The position numbers and the translations under genes were made by a program. The notes under the pieces were generated by a model that had not been told where the DNA came from, made no database searches, and saw only the letters and a program-made list of their open reading frames with translations. DNA of 64,000 nucleotides from Azospirillum sp. B510 (GTDB lineage Bacteria > Pseudomonadota > Alphaproteobacteria > Azospirillales > Azospirillaceae), in assembly GCF_000010725.1 (NCBI RefSeq), contig NC_013855.1, positions 815,501 to 879,500 of the forward strand. Direction: 5' to 3'. This document shows positions 59,673-64,000 of this stretch, piece after piece (the stretch's first letter is position 1; every line of letters begins with the position of its first letter).

Positions 59673-61160
59673 CTATCCGATCAGGCCAGCGGCATAGATC
59701 CGCCGGTCCACATGCAGAACCGCAAGGTCCCGATCATGTGATGGCCAGGACGGCGTGTCCGGGCCGTTGGGGTCACCCTGCGCCGCGAAGCGCAGAAGAG
59801 CGCCCTGGAACAGCCGGCAAAGATCCTCCAGCTCCGCCCGGTTCGCCCCGTGCAGCATCGGCGCCGCCTCCTGCCAGACGGCGAGATTGCCGAACAGGAA
59901 GGGCAGGTCCAGGCAATGGCAGGCGCCGAGCGCGGCATTGGGTGACTGCCAATCGAAGCGGTAGACGAAGGTCCGGGCCCCCGTCGCGGCGCCATGACGA
60001 CACTGGGCCTCGGCGAAATCCATGTTCGGCTGGATGAAGGTCTCGTCGCTGAACAGGTCGCCGAGCAGCGCCTGCGGCGTCGTCGGCACCCGTCGGGTCC
60101 GTGCCGCCGCGACCGCCGCGACCGCCCGGTCGCCATACATGCCGGCGATGGCCGCCAGCAGCCGCTCCTCGGTCATGCCGGCCAGCGTCGGGTTGCCGGC
60201 ATGGAAGGCGGCATATTCCTCGCGGGTCACGCCGACGACGGTGCTGCACCATCCGGCACCGCCGTCCAGGGCCGACGCCAGGGGGTCGCGGGGAATCAGA
60301 ACACCGTCATAGGCGGGCATGAAGGGCGGCGTTATGTCGCCCGGCGTGGCCGGCGGGCGGCGCAGCAGCTTGCCCTGGGCCTCGATCAGCCTGTCGACCG
60401 GCACGTCGCGCAGCGCGGCCGCCCGGTCCGGCTCCAACCCGAGCAGTTCCAGCAAGCCCTCGACGATCGGCTTGCATTGCTCCGGCGTGCGCAGCTTGAT
60501 ACCGGTCGGCGCGCTCATCAGGATCGCCTGGTTGAACAGCTCGCGTCCGACAGGAATGGCCTGAAGGCTGGCGATGCTGTAGGCACCCGCCGACTGGCCG
60601 GCGACGGTGATGCGCTCCGGGTCGCCGCCGAAGGCGCCGATCGCCTGACGGATCCAGCGCAGCGCGGCGATCTGGTCATGCAGCCCGAGATTCGCCGCGG
60701 CCAGCCCCTCGATGGGCAGGAAACCCAGCGCACCGAGACGGTAGGTGATGGTGACGACGACCAGACCGCTGCGCTGGGCGATCAGATGGCCGTCATAACA
60801 GGGCAGCGATCCGCCGCCGGTCATGAAGCCGCCACCATGGATGAAGACCAGGACCGGCGCCTTGTCGTCGCGCGACCGCGTTGTCCAGATGTCGAGATGC
60901 AGGCAGTCCTCGTCCTGGGCCGCCGGGTAGGCACCCATGACATCGTCGAGACGGGAGGGCAGCTGCGGCGGGATCGTGCCGGGTGCCGTGGCCGGACGGG
61001 CGCCCGTCCAGCTGATCGGCTCACCCGGCAACGCGAAACGGCGGGCCCCTGTGGGCGCCGCCGCATAGGGCACGCGCCTGAACGACGAAACGCCGTCGAT
61101 CCGCTTGCCGGCCAACTGGCCAAAAGGAGTCGTTACCACGACGTTCTCGATCGCGGTCAT
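59673..61160 (-). CDS. Type-B carboxylesterase
   Basis: 495 residues, alpha/beta hydrolase of the carboxylesterase/para-nitrobenzyl esterase family. Motifs are EDCLHLDIWT, oxyanion VFIHGGGFMTGG, catalytic Ser190 in ITVAGQSAGAYS (usually GESAG; here GQSAG), and His in GACHCLDLPFLFGN. It hydrolyses esters; near an aromatic permease, perhaps an aromatic ester giving the acid. No signal peptide, so it is cytosolic. It is divergent from the LysR gene at 61266. Confidence 0.92.
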   Translation of the reverse strand: MTAIENVVVTTPFGQLAGKRIDGVSSFRRVPYAAAPTGARRFALPGEPISWTGARPATAPGTIPPQLPSRLDDVMGAYPAAQDEDCLHLDIWTTRSRDDKAPVLVFIHGGGFMTGGGSLPCYDGHLIAQRSGLVVVTITYRLGALGFLPIEGLAAANLGLHDQIAALRWIRQAIGAFGGDPERITVAGQSAGAYSIASLQAIPVGRELFNQAILMSAPTGIKLRTPEQCKPIVEGLLELLGLEPDRAAALRDVPVDRLIEAQGKLLRRPPATPGDITPPFMPAYDGVLIPRDPLASALDGGAGWCSTVVGVTREEYAAFHAGNPTLAGMTEERLLAAIAGMYGDRAVAAVAAARTRRVPTTPQALLGDLFSDETFIQPNMDFAEAQCRHGAATGARTFVYRFDWQSPNAALGACHCLDLPFLFGNLAVWQEAAPMLHGANRAELEDLCRLFQGALLRFAAQGDPNGPDTPSWPSHDRDLAVLHVDRRIYAAGLIG

Positions 61161-61265
61161 CTCGCTTCACCTGACGATGTTTGGATGGTTTGAAAAGTAT
61201 ATCGTTTTGGTTACAGTTCGCCTGAAGTATTATTTGAGAACCATCGTCCCGAAAATGGAACGGTC

Positions 61266-62198
61266 ATGCACGGTCTGGACGACATGTATCTGTTCAAATG
61301 CGTGGTCGAGGCCGGCGGGCTTTCCGCGGCGGGACGGCGGCTGGGCATGCCGAAATCGACGCTGGCCCGCCGCATCGGCGAGCTGGAGGAAAGGCTTGGC
61401 CTGAAGCTGTTCCATCGCGGGGCGCGGCAGTTCACACCCACCAATTTCGGCATCGAATGCTTCGAACATTGCAAGACCATCGCGTCGGAGGCGGACAAGC
61501 TGCTCGTCATGGCGGAACGGGCACGCCGCAGCCCGTCCGGCTTCCTGCATGTGGTCTGTCCGCCCGTCCTCGGCGCCGTCCTGGTCGAAGCGCTGGCGGC
61601 CGAATTCCTGGCAAGCGCGCCCGGCGTCCGTCTGCATCTGGAGGAATCCTTCGGAATCTTCGATCCGCGCGGGGTGCAGGCGGATCTGGTGATCTTCCCC
61701 TCCTTCACGCCCCTGCCCGACGCCTCCCTGGTCGCGCGGAAGATCCTGACCTCGCCCTATATCCTGGTCGCCCATCGCGATTTCCTCGCCCGGAACGGAC
61801 ATCCCGCCGATCCGGCCGATCTCAAGCCGATGAATTGCCTCGGGCTGGGCAGCCGGTCGTCGGACTGGGTCTGGACCTTGACGCGCGGCGACCGGACGGA
61901 AGTGGTCCGTTTCGAACCGCGCTTCAGCACGACGCTTCCGACGGCCGTGCTTCAGGCCGTGCACCGGCAGCTCGGCATCGCCTCCCTTCCCGAAGCCCTG
62001 TGCCTGAACGACCTCCGGTCGGGCGATCTGGTCCGGGTCCTCGACGGCTGGTATCCGCAGCCCGTGACCATCTATGCGATCTACCCGAACAACCGCACGC
62101 TGACGGTCGCCGCCCGCCAGTTCCTCGATCTTCTCGTTCTGCGTTTCCCCGAACTGCTGTTCCCGCATGGGACGCCGGTATCGGCCGAAATGGGCTGA
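61266..62198 (+). CDS. LysR-type regulator, divergent from the esterase
   Basis: 310 residues. It has an N-terminal winged helix (DDMYLFKCVVEAGGLSAAGR, LGMPKSTLARRIGELEERLG) of the AaeR/DsdC-like branch, where an acidic DDMYLF start is common, then an effector domain. The 105-base intergenic region with AT-rich ATATCG and GTATTATTTG stretches is the likely binding site. By the usual LysR rule it controls the divergent esterase-MFS-porin genes. Confidence 0.9.
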   Translation: MHGLDDMYLFKCVVEAGGLSAAGRRLGMPKSTLARRIGELEERLGLKLFHRGARQFTPTNFGIECFEHCKTIASEADKLLVMAERARRSPSGFLHVVCPPVLGAVLVEALAAEFLASAPGVRLHLEESFGIFDPRGVQADLVIFPSFTPLPDASLVARKILTSPYILVAHRDFLARNGHPADPADLKPMNCLGLGSRSSDWVWTLTRGDRTEVVRFEPRFSTTLPTAVLQAVHRQLGIASLPEALCLNDLRSGDLVRVLDGWYPQPVTIYAIYPNNRTLTVAARQFLDLLVLRFPELLFPHGTPVSAEMG

Positions 62199-62331
62199 AG
62201 GGTTAGCCCGCCGGCCGCTCCCTACTCCCTCCAATCGTTCCGCCTGCCCTCCCCTTCGCGTGCGCGCATCCCCCGGCACTCCCGGTTAGAGTGCCGGAAT
62301 GCGTCCGGCACCCCCAAAGGAGAGGTCGATC

Positions 62332-63297
62332 GTGCAGAACACAGCCGACACATTGCCGCTTGATCGCCTGCCCGCCGATCTGAAGTCCGACGACGCCCTC
62401 GTCGAGCGCTATCGGCGGAAGTTCCACCTGTCCCCGTCCTATCCGCTGACGGTCGAGATGGTGCATCGGCACTGGGATCTGGAGCGGCGCCTCGCCCGCG
62501 ATCTTCTGGACAGCAAGCCGGACGAGCGATGGGACGTCTTCGAAAAGGCCTACACGACACTCTACACCAGCTGTCCGTGGCTGAACGAGGCGGAGGACGA
62601 TGCCCATACCCGCAACGACGATCACGACTTCCGCCACTTCCTGACTCTGCTGGGCGGGCCGCAGGATGTCTATGAGGTGGGGTCGGGCAAGGCCCGGCTG
62701 CTGCGCTATCTGGCGCGCCATGGCCACCGCTGCGTCGCGACCGAGGTGACGCGCGAGCGGGGCGCCAACTGGATCGAACAGGAGTCCAACATCACTTGGC
62801 GGAACAGCGACGGCATCCATCTGGCGCGGTTCGAGCCGGCCGACCGTTATGACAGCGTCATCTCCACCCATGTGGTGGAGCATATGCATCCGGACGATGT
62901 CGTCACCCACATGACGCATGTCCACAGCATCCTGAAGCCCGGCGGCAAATACATCCTCAGCATGCCGCACAAATATGCCGGACCGGCCGACCTGTCGGAG
63001 GTCTTCGGGCTGAACGAGCCGGTCTGCATGCATCTGCGCGAATATGGCTGGGGCGAGACGGCGGCGATGCTGCGCGAGGCCGGCTTCGGCTCCGTCGAGG
63101 CGGTCTATATCCTGCCGATGGCGGTGCGGCGCCGGCTGAACCTGCATTTCGCCAGCCGCGCCTATCTCGGCTATGTCCGGGCGGTCGAGGCATTTTTGGG
63201 ACTGCTGCCGTTAACCCTTAATCGCAAGCTCGGAAGGGTTGGTCAGCTCTATCTGTTCCGGCCGGAGGTGTTCGTGGTCGCCCACAAGCCCCGGTAA
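62332..63297 (+). CDS. Class I SAM-dependent methyltransferase
   Basis: 321 residues. It has motif I VYEVGSGKARLLRYLARHG, acidic loop ATEVTRERGANWIEQE, motif IV-like YDSVISTHVVEHMHPDDVV and ILKPGGKYILSMPH. The VVEHM-PDD-V and LKPGG forms are typical of Methyltransf_11/23 enzymes acting on sugars, quinones or lipids. The substrate is unknown. The start is GTG 62332 with AGGAGA eight bases upstream. A strong terminator follows, so it is a separate unit from the next gene. Confidence 0.88.
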   Translation: MQNTADTLPLDRLPADLKSDDALVERYRRKFHLSPSYPLTVEMVHRHWDLERRLARDLLDSKPDERWDVFEKAYTTLYTSCPWLNEAEDDAHTRNDDHDFRHFLTLLGGPQDVYEVGSGKARLLRYLARHGHRCVATEVTRERGANWIEQESNITWRNSDGIHLARFEPADRYDSVISTHVVEHMHPDDVVTHMTHVHSILKPGGKYILSMPHKYAGPADLSEVFGLNEPVCMHLREYGWGETAAMLREAGFGSVEAVYILPMAVRRRLNLHFASRAYLGYVRAVEAFLGLLPLTLNRKLGRVGQLYLFRPEVFVVAHKPR

Positions 63298-63341
63298 CGC
63301 CGGCTCGCCCTCGGAAATATAAATATAAATCAATATATTAA

Positions 63342-63408
63342 AGACACGGGGAAACCTCTTGTTGCCGTAATGCATCGGCAAAGGGGTTTGTCCGTGTCTC
63401 TTTCTTTT
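63342..63408 (+). terminator. Strong extended terminator hairpin
   Basis: AGACACGG (63342-63349) pairs with CCGTGTCT (63392-63399), with an inner stem TTGCCG / CGGCAA; CTTTCTTTT follows. An AT-rich stretch (63315-63341) precedes it. It separates the methyltransferase from the CBM60-like gene. Confidence 0.85.
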
Positions 63409-63518
63409 CACAAGTGATAGTGGCATTAGAGACGCATTTCGCTAAAATTTGAAATACCTCGTTAACCTTTTCCGGCCAGTCTGGGCTCCAGCGAAACACG
63501 GAAAAGAGGATGCTTCCA

Positions 63519-64000
63519 ATGGCAACGAGCCCCGTCGATACGACCTTCGTCGTCAATGCCTCGGGTGTGACTGCCGGCGGAGTCTGGCCGCACTTCAAGT
63601 TCCTCGTCGATGGCGCCGCCGTCGGCCAGGCGACGGTCAATTCCACCAACGCCGGCCGCTATAGCTTCACCACCAAGCTGGCCCCCGACGTCGCCCACAA
63701 GGTCCAGATCGTGTACGACAACGACTGGTTGGCGACCGACACCAGCGGCATGTACCGCGACCTGATCGTCAAGTCGATCGAGGTCAACGGCAAGACCATC
63801 GCGTCGACCAATTCGGCCGTCTCCTACGCCGCCGACGGCCAGGGCACGCTGTCCGGCCGCGAGGTGCTGTCCTGGAGCGGCTCGCTGGACTTCAACATGT
63901 CCAAGGACCTGTTCGCCGGCAGCGGCGGCGGGACCCCGGTCACGCCGCCGCCGACCACCGGCGGCACGCCGATCGTCGTCAACGCCCATGGGACGGCGGC
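63519..64000 (+). CDS. CBM60-like carbohydrate-binding domain protein, runs past the right edge
   Basis: 160 residues are visible. Residues 7-130 resemble the calcium-dependent xylan-binding module (CBM60): VNASGVTAGGVWPHFKFLVD, VGQATVNS, QIVYDNDW, a key MYRDLIVKSIEVNG block and GREVLSWSGSLDFNM. A Gly/Pro/Thr linker follows, then IVVNAHGTAA, which repeats the start of the domain (VVNASGVTAG) and suggests a second copy beyond the edge. No signal peptide is seen, so export by a type I-like C-terminal signal is possible but not visible. ATG 63519 has AGAGGA nine bases upstream; ATG 63510 is too close to that site. Confidence 0.75.
   Translation, partial: MATSPVDTTFVVNASGVTAGGVWPHFKFLVDGAAVGQATVNSTNAGRYSFTTKLAPDVAHKVQIVYDNDWLATDTSGMYRDLIVKSIEVNGKTIASTNSAVSYAADGQGTLSGREVLSWSGSLDFNMSKDLFAGSGGGTPVTPPPTTGGTPIVVNAHGTA

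Overview
The window is GC-rich DNA (AT-richer only in a few intergenic stretches) and looks like an alphaproteobacterium of the Rhodospirillales, most likely Azospirillum or a close relative. The grounds are a Laf/Fla-type flagellin followed by flbT, many tetratricopeptide (TPR) glycosyltransferase proteins, compact operons with ATGA and GTGA overlaps, and an aromatic catabolic island. The genus is inferred; no rRNA or tRNA gene was seen.

Layout. (1) 1-5.5 kb: the 5' part of a GH13 alpha-glucosidase, a degenerate protein kinase facing a PP2C phosphatase, and three small flagellum-related genes (FlgC-like, YjfB-like, FlaG-like). (2) 5.7-18.9 kb: five TPR proteins. One is fused to a methyltransferase. 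Two are multi-unit TPR-glycosyltransferases of 1199 and 1995 residues that converge around a small ydcH-type gene. Three of their five glycosyltransferase domains share near-identical DNA of about 0.5 kb. (3) 18.9-29.5 kb, all on the minus strand: a glycosyltransferase, a nonulosonic acid synthase and a cytidylyltransferase lead directly into an acyl module (ACP, alpha/beta hydrolase, ACP, AMP-ligase, SDR ketoreductase, KASIII). A palindrome array and a sigma-54 promoter follow, then flagellin, flbT and the 1995-residue TPR-glycosyltransferase. I read this as a flagellin glycosylation locus whose sugar may carry a dedicated acyl group.

(4) 29.6-38.8 kb: a 72-residue orphan protein, a pentapeptide-repeat protein, a hybrid histidine kinase, an AT-richer patch with two small genes (one winged-helix), phosphoglycerate mutase, a SUV3-like helicase, and an intergenic region with C-rich tandem repeats. 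(5) 38.8-43.4 kb: exopolysaccharide genes, namely a WecG/TagA glycosyltransferase, a Wzc/GumC-type tyrosine autokinase and a GH10 xylanase-like lipoprotein.

(6) 43.5-62.2 kb: an aromatic degradation island. A three-component dioxygenase resembling anthranilate 1,2-dioxygenase (large, small, ferredoxin, reductase) is followed by a branched-chain-type ABC importer. Converging on these are an AraC regulator with catA, catC and catB, then an outer-membrane porin, an aromatic-acid MFS permease and a type-B carboxylesterase. A LysR regulator flanks each end. Together they would import an aromatic acid, dihydroxylate it to catechol and open the ring by ortho cleavage as far as the enol-lactone. (7) 62.3-64.0 kb: a SAM methyltransferase, a strong terminator, and the start of a secreted-type protein with a CBM60-like domain that appears to begin a second copy at the window edge.
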